A stretch of 64,000 bases of DNA, from NCBI GenBank assembly GCA_018669005.1, contig JABJAL010000022.1, forward strand, positions 1 to 64,000, in the 5' to 3' direction. The stretch is from Nitrospinaceae bacterium. Lineage in GTDB: Bacteria > UBA8248. The translations under genes and the position numbers were made by a program. Shown piece after piece: positions 18,428 to 26,934 of this stretch (within the stretch, counting starts at the first letter, position 1; each line of letters opens with the position of its first letter). Under the pieces are notes generated by a model. The model saw only the letters and a list, made by a program, of their open reading frames with translations. It did not search any database and was not told the DNA's origin.

Positions 18428-18672
18428 CGTTATCAAAGCGCCAGACATAGGGGCGGTAAAATACTTTAAGTATCTGGAATTTAATGAGAAGGGATGGCGG
18501 AAGCTGTCCCTTAGTTTTTGTACCTGATTTTCCAGGGATTGGCACTCCTTGGTTCTATCCGCTCGGTGGATTGTCTCGTACCGGGAGGTTTGTTTCATCC
18601 CAGCCGAGTGAATCTCGTTATTTAATAGCTTCCGTCGAAGTGCACAGTTTTGTGCATTAATTTATTTTTTTT
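18428..18672 (+). ncRNA. Candidate structured small RNA or attenuated leader before mutS2
   Basis: The transcript expected from the 18393 promoter contains several clean stems before a T-rich terminator. (A) CCAG (18441) pairs with CTGG (18474), enclosing ATACT/AGTAT. (B) AAGGGATGGC (18489-18498) pairs fully with GCTGTCCCTT (18503-18512) around a GGAA tetraloop. (C) CCAGGGA (18532-18538) pairs with TCCTTGG (18546-18552). (D) CGCTCGG (18560-18566) pairs with CCGAGTG (18604-18610). It does not match the rod shape of 6S RNA, nor tmRNA, SRP RNA or a riboswitch class I recognise. No convincing ORF is inside. It could be a free-standing RNA of about 245 nt or a mutS2 attenuator. Confidence 0.5.
18639..18672 (+). 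terminator. Rho-independent terminator just upstream of mutS2
   Basis: AGTGCACA (18639-18646) pairs with TGTGCATT (18651-18658, one G-T wobble) around GTTT. After AATTTA comes a run of eight T (18665-18672). It ends only 17 nt before the mutS2 start codon, so any transcript from the 18393 promoter must pass it to reach mutS2. Confidence 0.65.
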
Positions 18673-18688
18673 CTGAGACGTGTTTTAA

Positions 18689-21064
18689 ATGGATGAGCGC
18701 ACCCTACAAGCGATTGAATACCCGCAAGTGATTGATCTTGTGTCGGATAGGTGTATCTCCCCACCGGGTCGAAAAGCAGCGCGTAAATTACTCCCGCAGG
18801 AGGAGGCTTGGGAGGTTCGTTTGGTGCTTGATGAAACTGATGAGGCTACGGGCCTCGCATCGGCCGGCGAACAGATTCCGCTCTCCTCGTTTGAGGACCC
18901 AGAGCCCTGGCTTGAGGAAGTGCGCACAAGGGGTGGATCGCTTGAGCCCGAGTGGCTGCTTGAAATTCTTTCCTTGCTCAGTGCTGCTGCCGATGTCACG
19001 AAGTTCCTTGAAGGGCGTCGCGAGGACTTGCCCCGTCTTTCGGGATGGATGGTTGGGGCTGATCTGCTCCGGCCTCTTGCTTCTCATATTAAAAAGACTT
19101 TCGATGAGCGAGGCGAGGTTCGTGATGGCGCCACACCCGTCCTCCAGGCCACTCGCTCACGCATCCGCTCGCTTAAGGAGGAAATTCGTCGGGCGCTTGA
19201 GAGAATTATGTCGGATCATTCGACCGTGGTGCAGGAGCGGCTCATTGTCCAACGGCGCGACCGGTATGTCATCCCACTGAAAACAAACTTTAGGCGCTCT
19301 TTCGAGGGAGTTATACTGGATCGTTCTCAGAGCGGGGAAACTTTTTTTGTCGAGCCAGTTTCGATCATGCCGCTCAACAATTCACTGGCCCAGGCGCAGG
19401 CTGATGAACGTGAGGAAGTGAACCGCATTCTCCGCGAACTCTCAGCTGAGGCGATGGAGGGCCGCGAGGTTCTAGCCGATTTGACGCGGCGACTAGTTCG
19501 TCTCGATTTGGTTCTGGCTCGTGCCGAACTTGGGCGAGCCTGGCGAGGAGAGCGTGCGTCGCTCAACGAAAAGGGGAAGGTGGCGCTTCGCGGGGCGAGG
19601 CATCCGCTTCTTGCCGCAGGCGCGGGGGCGGTTTCGCCTGGAGATGTCGTGCCGATTGACATTTCCCTCGGCGGCCCGGTTCGCCAAATCATCATAACTG
19701 GGCCCAATACTGGAGGAAAGACAGTTGCTCTCAAGACATTGGGTCTTTGTGTCGCGCTCAACCAGATGGGGGTCCATATTCCAGCATCGCCGGCGAGTGA
19801 GCTTCCGCTGGTGCGCTCACTATTTGCCGATATCGGTGATGAGCAGAATCTTGAGCAGAATTTGAGTACGTTCTCGGGTCATATGAAGCGAGTGGCTGCT
19901 GCTGTCGCAGAGGCGGGAGAAGGCAGCTTATTGCTCCTGGACGAGCTTGGCTCGGGTACAGACCCAGCCGAAGGTTCGGCTATCGGTGTTGCGGTTCTCG
20001 AGCATCTGGCTCGAAGCGGGGCGCTCGCGGTAGTGACTACCCATCACGATGCTCTCAAGCATTATGCCTACGAATCGACGGAGGCGGAAAACGCTTCGGT
20101 CGAGTTCGATCCGAAGGATCTTTCGCCGACCTACCGGTTGCGGATGGGAGCAGCCGGACCTAGCAACGCGATGGCCGTAGCTGAGCGTTTGGGACTTCCC
20201 TCGATGATACTTGAACGGGCCAAGGAGCTTTTGGGTGGCGGGCTTGTTCAGGTTGATCGTCTCATGGCTAGACTTTCGAATCAGGAGGTTGCGCTAATTC
20301 AAAAAGAAAGAAAGCTCACTTCACGCTGGCAGCGCTTTAAGTCCGAGCGTTCGGGCTTCGCGCGGGCGCGGCGTAAGGTGGAGGCCCGTCAAAGAAGCGA
20401 GGCTGAGGCGTTTATCAAGCAGCTTCGACTTGAGGCGGATAGCCTGCTTGATGAAATTCGCGCAAAGGGCGATATCGAGGGAGCCAAGAGAATAGCGCGG
20501 GACAAAATCCGCAATATGAAGGAGAGGACTGAAAAGGCTCTCCCGGCGCCTGTCGAGTCAAAACAGTACGCATCCCTTCCTCTCGTTCACACCGGTGATA
20601 CTGTTCGCCTCAAAGCGACGGGAAGCCGTGGGACCGTTCGTTCTCTCCACGGTGGGGACATGGTTACGGTGGAGGTAGATGGGAAATCCCTGCGAGTGGG
20701 GCTGGCCTTTATTGAGCCGGTTAAGGCAGAGCCCCGTGTTTCGGTGTCCTCGGTAGTGATCACGCACGACTCAAGTGCTCCGACGAGAGATTTTTCCTCT
20801 GAGCTCAAGGTCATCGGAATGCGGCTTGAGGATGCACTTGAGAAGGTTGATAAATATCTCGATGATGCTGCCGTTCTAGGTGTTGAGAATCTTCGGATTG
20901 TCCACGGCAAGGGTGAGGGAGTTCTCTCAAGTGCCATCACAAAAATGCTCGAGGAGAGCCTCCTGGTTGCCAGCTACGGCTGGGCTCGTCCCGAGGATGG
21001 TGGCTGGGGAGTGACAACTGTTGAAATGGTGCGACGAAAACGCACGAGCGAAGGGGTGTCCTGA
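18689..21064 (+). CDS. mutS2: MutS2 family ATPase/endonuclease
   Basis: 791 residues. A MutS-like core/lever is followed by the ABC ATPase with Walker A GPNTGGKT (338-345) and Walker B LLLDELGSGTDPAEGSAI, then a coiled-coil segment, a small KOW-like beta part and a C-terminal Smr domain (about 700-791). The Smr HGKG motif is intact (H739), but the LDxR motif position reads LKVIGM (706-711), lacking its Asp and Arg. MutS2 proteins act in recombination control and ribosome-collision rescue. The ribosome binding site is poor and a terminator lies 17 nt upstream. The stop TGA shares its last base with the dnaG ATG. Confidence 0.95.
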   Translation: MDERTLQAIEYPQVIDLVSDRCISPPGRKAARKLLPQEEAWEVRLVLDETDEATGLASAGEQIPLSSFEDPEPWLEEVRTRGGSLEPEWLLEILSLLSAAADVTKFLEGRREDLPRLSGWMVGADLLRPLASHIKKTFDERGEVRDGATPVLQATRSRIRSLKEEIRRALERIMSDHSTVVQERLIVQRRDRYVIPLKTNFRRSFEGVILDRSQSGETFFVEPVSIMPLNNSLAQAQADEREEVNRILRELSAEAMEGREVLADLTRRLVRLDLVLARAELGRAWRGERASLNEKGKVALRGARHPLLAAGAGAVSPGDVVPIDISLGGPVRQIIITGPNTGGKTVALKTLGLCVALNQMGVHIPASPASELPLVRSLFADIGDEQNLEQNLSTFSGHMKRVAAAVAEAGEGSLLLLDELGSGTDPAEGSAIGVAVLEHLARSGALAVVTTHHDALKHYAYESTEAENASVEFDPKDLSPTYRLRMGAAGPSNAMAVAERLGLPSMILERAKELLGGGLVQVDRLMARLSNQEVALIQKERKLTSRWQRFKSERSGFARARRKVEARQRSEAEAFIKQLRLEADSLLDEIRAKGDIEGAKRIARDKIRNMKERTEKALPAPVESKQYASLPLVHTGDTVRLKATGSRGTVRSLHGGDMVTVEVDGKSLRVGLAFIEPVKAEPRVSVSSVVITHDSSAPTRDFSSELKVIGMRLEDALEKVDKYLDDAAVLGVENLRIVHGKGEGVLSSAITKMLEESLLVASYGWARPEDGGWGVTTVEMVRRKRTSEGVS

Positions 21065-22959
21065 TGGGTCTTATTCCCGATGATATTGTGAACCAGCTTC
21101 GAGAGGGGAGCCCGATCGAGGATGTGGTCGGCGAGTACCTTCCACTCCGAAAGGCCGGGAGCACTTTCAAGGCCCTCTGTCCCTTTCACGAGGAGAAGAC
21201 CCCCTCGTTCAATGTGAATCCCAGGATGGGTATATTCAAGTGTTTCGGGTGCGGTGTCGGAGGCGATGCCATCAAGTTCTTGATGCAGCACGAGGGGCTG
21301 AATTTCCGCGAGGCCTTGCAGAATTTGGCGAACCGCCAGGGTGTCGATCTTTCGCGATATGAAACCGAGGATGGCGAAGTGCCCACGGCCAGTGTCCGAG
21401 AGAAAATTCACGAGATGAATCTTTTCGCTGCCCGCTATTTCTGGTCGGTTCTCAGAGGAGAGGAAGGGGGCCGCGCACGCTCTTATCTCGATAGCCGCGG
21501 AATATCCGAGGAGGCTAAGAAGGCCTTTCGCATAGGGGCTGCTCCCGCAAGTTGGGACGCGCTTTGCCAGGCGGCTCGCCAAAAGGGTTATTCCCCAGAT
21601 GATTTAGTGGATGCTGGACTTATCGTCCAGCGCGAGGATGGCTCAGGCTACTATGATCGATTCAGAGATCGTGTGATGTTTCCGATTCTGGGTGCCGAGG
21701 GTGCAGTCGTAGGTTTTGGTGGTCGTTCACTGCCGGACAGCGATGCTCGCCATGCAACAGCCAAATACATAAATTCGCCGGACTCTCCAGCTTTCAGGAA
21801 GGGTCGAGTCCTCTACGGATTTAATCAAGGCCGCGAAGCCATTCGCTCCGAGAAGCGGGCGGTTATCACGGAAGGCTATTTCGACGTTATCGCCCTGTGG
21901 CAGAGCGGCATAGAGAATGCCGTCGCCCCCCTAGGAACAGCTCTTACGGCTGAGCATCTCAGGACGCTCCGCGCCCATGCTGATGAGTTGGTTTTTGTTT
22001 TCGACTCCGATCAGGCGGGTCAGGCGGCCTCTGAGCGTGCCGGTGGTATGGCGGGGCGCCTCATGGGCCTAGCGGGGACGCCAGATTATCTTGTTGCGGG
22101 CGAGGTCTTGCGCAATGATTTCATCGACCGCCGGGGTCTCGGGTCAATCCGGCTCAAGGTGATGGACCTACCGGCGGGGCAGGATGTAGATGATGTATTA
22201 AGAAACGGTGGTGTCGATATGGTTCGCCGCTTGCTTGGAGAGGCAGAGGGTTTGCTCGAGCATACAGTTCGAGCCGCAATAGGGGGTGTACCTGCTGGGG
22301 CGGGGCAGACGGAAAAACTTTCCGCCGTGCGGAGCCTTCTTCCCGTCCTGGGTGCATCACACCAAAGTGTTCGCGATCAGTATTTCTCGCTTCTCGAGGA
22401 TCGTCTGGGCATCCCCTACCCCACTTTGGCATCTAGCGTGAAACGAATGTTGGCCGAAGATGCTAGAGAGACGGTGCAACGAACCGCCCCGGCGCCAAAC
22501 CTTCTCGGAGGAAGCGTTGAGCGACCGCGCGTCGAGTTGGACATTGTACGCATGTTGCTGGCAAGACCCGAATTGGCGGCCGGGGGCGAGCTGTCCTCTT
22601 CGATGTTTATTGATCCCGCCGTCCAGCAAATCGTGGGGGCGGCTCTAGAGGCTCAAGAGGCTGGTGAGACGCTTCATGCCGCCGAGTTGGCGGGCCGGTT
22701 GCTGGACCCAGCGGCTCAGGCGCTTGTTTTCGAACTGGCGGCGGGCGAGATTCCTGATGAAGATGTCGTTGAAGGTGAATTTTCAGATGGCGTGGCCCGA
22801 ATCCAGGAGCGTTTAAGGCGGAGGCGGGAGGAGAGCCTGCTTAAGGAAATAGAAAACGAGCGACGTAGTTCCGGAGAAGAATCACCCGAATTGCAGCGCC
22901 TACTAGAGGAGAAAATAGCGATTATGCACGAGCGAAAAAAGGCCGCGGCTGCGCGTTAA
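21064..22959 (+). CDS. dnaG: DNA primase
   Basis: 631 residues; makes RNA primers for replication. The N-terminal CHC2 zinc finger has ligands C39, H42, C60 and C63 (LCPFHEEKTPSF, FKCFGCGVGGD). The TOPRIM core shows VITEGYFDVIALWQSG and FVFDSDQAGQAA. The C-terminal helicase-binding region (about 450-631) is poorly conserved, as usual. It is coupled to mutS2 and followed 42 nt later by rpoD: the macromolecular-synthesis arrangement without rpsU. Confidence 0.96.
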   Translation: MGLIPDDIVNQLREGSPIEDVVGEYLPLRKAGSTFKALCPFHEEKTPSFNVNPRMGIFKCFGCGVGGDAIKFLMQHEGLNFREALQNLANRQGVDLSRYETEDGEVPTASVREKIHEMNLFAARYFWSVLRGEEGGRARSYLDSRGISEEAKKAFRIGAAPASWDALCQAARQKGYSPDDLVDAGLIVQREDGSGYYDRFRDRVMFPILGAEGAVVGFGGRSLPDSDARHATAKYINSPDSPAFRKGRVLYGFNQGREAIRSEKRAVITEGYFDVIALWQSGIENAVAPLGTALTAEHLRTLRAHADELVFVFDSDQAGQAASERAGGMAGRLMGLAGTPDYLVAGEVLRNDFIDRRGLGSIRLKVMDLPAGQDVDDVLRNGGVDMVRRLLGEAEGLLEHTVRAAIGGVPAGAGQTEKLSAVRSLLPVLGASHQSVRDQYFSLLEDRLGIPYPTLASSVKRMLAEDARETVQRTAPAPNLLGGSVERPRVELDIVRMLLARPELAAGGELSSSMFIDPAVQQIVGAALEAQEAGETLHAAELAGRLLDPAAQALVFELAAGEIPDEDVVEGEFSDGVARIQERLRRRREESLLKEIENERRSSGEESPELQRLLEEKIAIMHERKKAAAAR

Positions 22960-23001
22960 AGTGTGCCCGGAAAATAGATATTAGATTAGGAGATTTTCCC
23001 C

Positions 23002-24948
23002 TTGGCTATAAATGTGAAGGAGCAAAAATTGGCAACAAAGACAGCAAGTACCGGAAAGGCGAAGAAAACAGTAGCAAAAAAGGCTGTAGCGAAGAATGGT
23101 TCTGCCAAAGCTGTGACAACGAAAAACGGAGACGCAAAAGCTGGAAAAAACGGTTCGTCGAAACCGGTAGATGTTAAGAAGCTGATCGAGCAGGGAAAGG
23201 AGCAAGGGTTTCTCACCTACGATGAGGTCAACGATGTTCTTCCCGACACCGTTACCTCGCCTGAGGCTATCGACGATATTATGGTGATGTTCAAGGAAAT
23301 GGACATTCAGATCCTCGATACGGAAGCAGCAGAGAAACGCCAAGCGAAGGAGAAAGACGAAGTCGTTGATGTTGATGTCGATGTTGACGATGACTCTGAT
23401 TCTCCTGATGTAAAGAAGAAGAAGTCTACCTCTCGTGGCATTGCATCGTTTGACGATTCGGCTTTTGGTAAAACTGATGACCCCATGCGCATGTACCTTA
23501 GAGAAATGGGCCAGATACCGCTGCTAAGTCGTGAGGGTGAGATCACGATTGCAAAGCGCATTGAGGCGGGACAACTTGAGGTGAGTTTTGCGACGGTAAG
23601 CACACCGGTGGCGATTGATGCCGTGCTCGAAATGGCTGATCAACTTCGCAAGGATGAAATTTCCGTGACGGCGATGGTTGTCGTCAACGCAGATACCAGT
23701 CGTGACGATGAAAGTGATGAGGAGAAGGAAAAGCCTACCTATGAAGAAGACAAGGCGCGGGTCCTGTCACTAGTGGTTAAGGTGAAAACCCAGCTTCGGC
23801 AGCTTGATAAGAAACGCGCTGAAGGCGCTAAGCCTGCAGCGATCGAAAAGGTTCAGGAAAAAATTGCAGCCCTTATTCGAGAGATGAATCTTCGGCCCGA
23901 TCGGGTGGATCAAATTGCGGACAAAATCCAGTCATTCGTGACGTCGATTCAAAAGGATAAGGAAGAGATTGAAGGGTATCTTGGTCAGGCAGGAATGAAT
24001 GACGCTGAACTAAAAGCGACAGTGAAGGAGGTTGGAAAGGGCGGCGTTTCGAGCGCGACACCCGTAGGCGAGAAGCGGATACCGATCAGCATCCTTGCAG
24101 AGTATGAACGGCGAATTAAAAACGTTCGTCGGCGCTCTCGGCAGACGGAAAAAGATGCTGGTGCCACTTTTGACGAGATGTCTGAGTCTATTAAGATGAT
24201 CCGTCGGGGCCGTCGTAAAGATCGGCGGGCCAAGAAAGAATTGGCCGAGGCCAACTTGAGGCTTGTTGTCAGTATTGCCAAAAAATACACCAACCGTGGC
24301 CTTGCTTTCCTGGATTTGATTCAGGAGGGGAATATTGGACTTATGAAAGCAGTGGACAAGTTCGAATATAAGCGAGGCTATAAATTCAGCACCTACGCGA
24401 CTTGGTGGATTCGCCAGGCGATCACGCGCGCTATCGCTGACCAAGCACGGACAATTCGAATTCCGGTTCATATGATCGAGACGATCAACAAGCTGATTCG
24501 CACTTCGAGGCAACTTGTGCAAGAACTTGGTCGCGAGCCTTTCCCCGAGGAGATCGCCAAGAAGATGGAGTTGCCGGTCGATAAGGTCCGGAAAGTTCTC
24601 AAGATCGCCAAGGAACCTATCAGCCTTGAGACGCCTATTGGCGAGGAGGAAGACAGCCATCTTGGTGATTTTATTGAGGACAAAAAGGCCGAGGTGCCCC
24701 AGGAGTCGATCATCAAGCTCAACCTCAAGGAGCAGACTCAGCGCATTTTGCAAACGCTGAGTCCCCGCGAGGAGCGGGTGCTTCGCAAGCGCTTTGGCAT
24801 AGGTTCGGAGAACGAGCATACCCTTGAGGAGGTGGGCCAGGATTTCGATGTAACCAGAGAGCGTATCCGGCAGATTGAGGCCAAGGCCCTCCGCAAGCTG
24901 CGCCACCCGAACCGGAGCAAGAAACTGCGCAGTTTCATGGAAGATTAA
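23002..24948 (+). CDS. rpoD: RNA polymerase primary sigma factor RpoD
   Basis: 648 residues from TTG 23002 (AGGAG 9 nt upstream); TTG 23029, with AAGGAG 6 nt upstream, is a strong alternative. Order: a lysine/alanine-rich basic tail (14 Lys in the first 54 residues), region 1.1 ([21 protein letters not shown]), an acidic stretch ([15 protein letters not shown]), region 1.2 ([16 protein letters not shown]), a non-conserved insert, region 2 ([44 protein letters not shown]), region 3 and region 4 ([17 protein letters not shown]). It directs housekeeping transcription, matching the promoters found here. Confidence 0.97.
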   Translation: MAINVKEQKLATKTASTGKAKKTVAKKAVAKNGSAKAVTTKNGDAKAGKNGSSKPVDVKKLIEQGKEQGFLTYDEVNDVLPDTVTSPEAIDDIMVMFKEMDIQILDTEAAEKRQAKEKDEVVDVDVDVDDDSDSPDVKKKKSTSRGIASFDDSAFGKTDDPMRMYLREMGQIPLLSREGEITIAKRIEAGQLEVSFATVSTPVAIDAVLEMADQLRKDEISVTAMVVVNADTSRDDESDEEKEKPTYEEDKARVLSLVVKVKTQLRQLDKKRAEGAKPAAIEKVQEKIAALIREMNLRPDRVDQIADKIQSFVTSIQKDKEEIEGYLGQAGMNDAELKATVKEVGKGGVSSATPVGEKRIPISILAEYERRIKNVRRRSRQTEKDAGATFDEMSESIKMIRRGRRKDRRAKKELAEANLRLVVSIAKKYTNRGLAFLDLIQEGNIGLMKAVDKFEYKRGYKFSTYATWWIRQAITRAIADQARTIRIPVHMIETINKLIRTSRQLVQELGREPFPEEIAKKMELPVDKVRKVLKIAKEPISLETPIGEEEDSHLGDFIEDKKAEVPQESIIKLNLKEQTQRILQTLSPREERVLRKRFGIGSENEHTLEEVGQDFDVTRERIRQIEAKALRKLRHPNRSKKLRSFMED

Positions 24949-24950
24949 GC

Positions 24951-24985
24951 CCACAACTATGGTGGTTTATCCCATGGAGTTGTGG
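24951..24985 (+). terminator. Hairpin after rpoD (terminator-like, no T-run)
   Basis: CCACAACT (24951-24958) pairs perfectly with AGTTGTGG (24978-24985), with an inner ATGG/CCAT pairing. It begins 3 nt after the rpoD stop. No T tract follows, so it may be a processing or stability element rather than an intrinsic terminator. Confidence 0.4.
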
Positions 24986-25002
24986 CCTACCTCGCTTGGC
25001 AT

Positions 25003-25033
25003 TTGACATTGAGGGCCTAGGAGGCGATATAAA
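25003..25033 (+). promoter_or_regulatory. Candidate promoter for the CAT-anticodon tRNA
   Basis: TTGACA at 25003-25008 is followed by TATAAA at 25028-25033. The 19-nt spacing is long for that pair; the overlapping GATATA at 25026 gives 17 nt. It lies about 90 nt upstream of the tRNA. Confidence 0.5.
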
Positions 25034-25122
25034 CGGAGTTCAAGATTTAGAGAGAACTGGGCTGGCGTTTGCGAGTATTATACGGTTGCTTTTATGCCGT
25101 ATTTCGCCGTTGATGTTCTCTG

Positions 25123-25198
25123 GGGCCCATAGCTCAGCGGTCAGAGCCGCCGGCTCATAACCGGCTGGTCCCAGGTTCGAATCCTGGTGGGCCCACCA
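25123..25198 (+). tRNA. tRNA with CAT anticodon (Ile2 or elongator Met), CCA encoded
   Basis: Cloverleaf: acceptor GGGCCCA/TGGGCCC, D stem GCTC/GAGC, anticodon stem GCCGG/CCGGC with loop CTCATAA, T stem CCAGG/CCTGG with TTCGAAT, discriminator A and encoded CCA. The G1-C72 pair and the lack of three GC pairs specific to initiators argue against fMet. CAT could be read as Met, or as Ile after lysidine modification by TilS; the T and variable arms resemble Ile2 species, but this is not decisive. Confidence 0.92.
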
Positions 25199-25242
25199 TT
25201 TAATTAACGAAATTTTTACCTCGGCGATAAGGAGTCTTTTCA

Positions 25243-25992
25243 GTGCGACCTGAGTTGCGGGCTATGATTCGCCTCCAAATGATCGACCAAGAGGCTGTTC
25301 GTCTGGAAAGAGATCTCGATAAAATTCCCGAATTCATTGCTACTGAAAAAAAATATCTCCATGACTTCGAGGAAGAGGTCAAGGGGGCTGAGGCCGAGCT
25401 TGAGTCTATGCAGAAGCGCCAGCGTGATACCGAGGGCGAAATTCAGCTGACCGATGAGAAGCTTCGTGAATCGAAAGGTAAACAGACTCAAGTTAAGACC
25501 AACGCGGAGTATGCGGCATTGACCCACGAGGTCGAATCTTTTCAGAAAAAAATTTTTGAACTTGAGGACCAGGTTCTTGAAAGTATGGAAGCGCTTGAGC
25601 CACTCCAGGACAAGGTTGCAGAATCGAAGAAGGGTCTGAACGCCGCGAATAATACGGTCCAAATGGCAGTGAATAAGCACGAAGACAACTTGGCACGCCT
25701 AAAAGACGAACTTGAAAAGTGCCGGCGTGGCCGCGAATCTGCTTGGTCCGAAATCGGTTCTGATTGGCAGAGCCGCTATGAGTCAATTCGCAAAGGGCGA
25801 GGCGGCCTGGCGGTTGTCCCAATCATCGACAGAAATTGTCAGGGTTGTCGGATGAACGAGACGATACAACGGTTTTTTGAGATCCGCGATTCGAAGGATG
25901 AAATTTTTTCGTGTTCAAGTTGCGCCCGGATCGTCTATTACAAAGAGTCCGAGGCGGTGGGCACGGTAGTGCCGACCGATGAACCTGATTGA
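25243..25992 (+). CDS. CdsZ-like C4-type zinc-ribbon, coiled-coil protein (DUF164 family)
   Basis: 249 residues. An N-terminal long coiled-coil hairpin (about 5-170, rich in E/K/L heptads) is followed by a C4 zinc ribbon with NCQGC and FSCSSCARIVYY. This is the DUF164/CdsZ architecture, found in many bacteria next to rnpB; family members are implicated in pathogen transcription regulation and protein binding, but the general function is unsettled. GTG start with GGAG upstream. Its TGA overlaps the TTG start of the RNase H-like gene. Confidence 0.85.
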   Translation: MRPELRAMIRLQMIDQEAVRLERDLDKIPEFIATEKKYLHDFEEEVKGAEAELESMQKRQRDTEGEIQLTDEKLRESKGKQTQVKTNAEYAALTHEVESFQKKIFELEDQVLESMEALEPLQDKVAESKKGLNAANNTVQMAVNKHEDNLARLKDELEKCRRGRESAWSEIGSDWQSRYESIRKGRGGLAVVPIIDRNCQGCRMNETIQRFFEIRDSKDEIFSCSSCARIVYYKESEAVGTVVPTDEPD

Positions 25993-26411
25993 ACTCCCAG
26001 CCTGAACATCTTCTGATACACACCGATGGCGCCGCGAGGGGTAATCCTGGCCCGGCCGGAGCCGCTGCCTTGCTTTATGACGATACAGGGGCATGCGTCT
26101 CGGAAATTATCCAATATCTGGGTACGGCCACAAACAATTTCGCTGAATACAAGGGGCTTGTTCTGGGACTGAGCCGGGCAAAAGAGATTGGTGCACGGAG
26201 TATCGAGGTGGTGACCGACTCAGAGTTGATGGCCAAGCAATGGAGCGGCGAGTATCGGGTGAAAAACAAGGCTCTCAAGCCCCTTTACGAGGAAGCCAAG
26301 GGGATTGCCCGCCATTTTGAGAGTGTCGATGTGCGGCATGTGAGGCGGGGTGGGAACGCCGCTGCCGATGCCGCAGCCAATCGAGCCATCGACGAGCGAG
26401 TGGGCGTTTAG
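25989..26411 (+). CDS. RNase HI-like ribonuclease
   Basis: 140 residues with the RNase H fold motifs: HTDGAARGNPGPAG (first Asp), NFAEYKGLVLGL (Glu), VVTDSELMAKQWSGEY (Asp) and NAAADAAANRAID (last Asp). This is the short RNHI-like type seen in many bacteria and archaea, lacking the basic handle of E. coli RnhA. It would degrade RNA in RNA-DNA hybrids. TTG start at 25989 overlaps the previous stop codon; no better start exists before the conserved HTDG. RNase P RNA begins 30 nt downstream. Confidence 0.85.
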   Translation: MNSQPEHLLIHTDGAARGNPGPAGAAALLYDDTGACVSEIIQYLGTATNNFAEYKGLVLGLSRAKEIGARSIEVVTDSELMAKQWSGEYRVKNKALKPLYEEAKGIARHFESVDVRHVRRGGNAAADAAANRAIDERVGV

Positions 26412-26441
26412 CTGAATTTTGAGTACATTTTATAGAGAATC

Positions 26442-26807
26442 GAAGCGGGCTGCGCGGCCGCGCGTGGCCTTGTGCTGCGGGAGGAAAGTCCGGGCTCCAT
26501 AGGGCAGGGTGGTGGATAACGTCCACCGGGGGTAACCCTAGGGAAAGTGCCACAGAAAACAGACCGCCCCGGACCTCGGTTCGGGGTAAGGGTGAAAAGG
26601 TGCGGTAAGAGCGCACCAGCGGCTCGGGTGACCGGGTTGGCTTGGTAAACCCCACCCGGAGCAAGGCCAAATAAGGAGACGATTGAGGGCGGCCCGCCCG
26701 AAGTCTCCGGGTCGGCTGCTTGAGGCGAATGGCAACCTTCGTCCCAGATAGATGGCCGCGAGCCTGCCCTTGGGCGGGTAACAGAACCCGGCTTACAGGC
26801 CCGCTTC
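26442..26807 (+). ncRNA. rnpB: RNase P RNA, bacterial class A
   Basis: 366 nt. The P1 helix GAAGCGGGC (26442-26450) pairs with GCCCGCTTC (26799-26807). The universally conserved 5' element GAGGAAAGTCCGGGC starts at 26481, and its 3' partner ACAGAACCCGGCTTA at 26781. It is the catalytic RNA trimming tRNA 5' leaders. A short T-rich stretch follows P1. Neighbouring RNase HI-like and CdsZ-like genes match the arrangement in other bacteria. Confidence 0.97.
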
Positions 26808-26934
26808 GGTTCTTTTCTATATTGTTGTCTAAATTAAATGTGTGTTTTGGCTAGGGTGCCCTGGGCCGGAGTAGGGTATGATTCCTTATCCTGGGCCCTG
26901 AACCAGGCTAAATCTACCGTTGGGGAGTTTAATT

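Noticed and set aside
18428-18672. 6S RNA
   Set aside because: The region folds as separate hairpins; its 5' and 3' ends do not pair into the rod with a central bubble that defines 6S RNA, and the usual zapA or fau neighbours are absent.
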